Positions 63,919-64,000 of a stretch of 64,000 bases of DNA are shown here, in pieces. The DNA lies in contig NZ_JACARC010000027.1 of assembly GCF_013386825.1 (NCBI RefSeq), forward strand, positions 124,001-188,000, read 5' to 3'. The translations under genes and the position numbers were made by a program. The notes beneath the pieces are model-generated. The model ran no database searches. It had not been told where the DNA came from and saw only the letters and a list, made by a program, of their open reading frames with translations. The DNA comes from Pseudomonas sp. IPO3778. GTDB taxonomy: Bacteria; Pseudomonadota; Gammaproteobacteria; Pseudomonadales; Pseudomonadaceae. Within the stretch, counting starts at the first letter, position 1, and each line of letters begins with the position of its first letter.

Positions 63919-64000
63919 ATGCCAGCGCAGCACTACGACGTAGCCGTGATCGGACTCGGCGCCATGGGCGCTGCCACGCTCTATCAACTGGCCCGGCGCG
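63919..64000 (+). CDS. FAD-dependent oxidase, SolA/sarcosine oxidase-like, 5' end only
   Basis: 27 residues are visible, MPAQHYDVAVIGLGAMGAAT then LYQLARR, with the dinucleotide-binding G-x-G-x-M-G motif and spacing of monomeric sarcosine oxidase / N-methyltryptophan oxidase. It runs off the right edge. Confidence 0.65.
   Translation, partial: MPAQHYDVAVIGLGAMGAATLYQLARR

Noticed and set aside
1-64000. tRNA, rRNA, CRISPR arrays, insertion sequences
   Set aside because: I looked for cloverleaf-like stems, regularly spaced repeats and transposase-like proteins and found none; short repeats are REPs or operators.

Overview
The window reads as a chromosomal segment of a Pseudomonas of the fluorescens group. 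Support comes from the block rnhA / class I methyltransferase / gloB / mltD, from GC-rich codon use in the core genes, from REP sequences of the GTAGGAGCGAGC type arranged as inverted pairs, and from many small uptake-plus-regulator loci typical of root-associated pseudomonads. I see no rRNA, tRNA, CRISPR array or insertion-sequence transposase.

Layout. 1-2282 is the 5' part of a Tat-exported molybdenum hydroxylase large subunit (minus strand, runs off the left edge). 2888-4890 is a divergent AraC regulator / alpha-beta hydrolase pair. 4998-10369 is a minus-strand operon: polar amino-acid ABC importer, PLP-dependent cysteine-desulfurase-like enzyme, RpiR regulator and PuuE-like deacetylase. 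10589-15312 is a second minus-strand operon: GntR regulator, another polar amino-acid ABC importer and a gamma-glutamyltransferase-family enzyme. 15639-19835 holds an OprD porin, a hexuronate-type MFS transporter and uronate dehydrogenase. 19968-25648 holds a penicillin-acylase-family enzyme, a DUF1329 protein and a DUF1302 protein. 26146-34009 is a third uptake operon: GntR regulator, full oligopeptide-type ABC importer and a second gamma-glutamyltransferase-family enzyme.

34572-37561 is a graveyard: a decayed PAS/sigma54-activator gene, an unknown gene, a PAAR protein and a broken Rhs gene. The Rhs remnant abuts the 3' end of rnhA, where dnaQ is expected. 37562-41219 is the conserved rnhA-gloB-mltD block. 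41440-48815 is a Yej-type peptide ABC operon with two tandem binding-protein genes. 48823-50711 is a divergent SDR/LysR pair.

50693-53465 is the most unusual stretch. Remnants of a FecR gene and a TonB-dependent receptor flank an AT-richer insert that carries polymorphic-toxin tails and immunity genes: a frameshifted ParB-like toxin tail with an adjacent small gene, and a GAD-like immunity fragment fused to an HxxD nuclease-like toxin, followed by a full GAD-like/DUF1851 immunity gene. A very large unrecognised protein (about 1,140 aa) follows. 57174-64000 returns to ordinary metabolism: AraC/LysE, a GntR-gudP-gudD glucarate locus with two clear FadR-type operators around a REPIN, a thioredoxin-reductase-like flavoprotein divergent from an Rrf2 regulator, and the start of a SolA-like oxidase.

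Functionally, the left half is dominated by nitrogen and carbon scavenging: three ABC uptake operons, two with gamma-glutamyltransferase-family enzymes, plus uronate oxidation that can feed the glucarate dehydratase encoded 42 kb away. The middle records at least two events of toxin-module decay or insertion.
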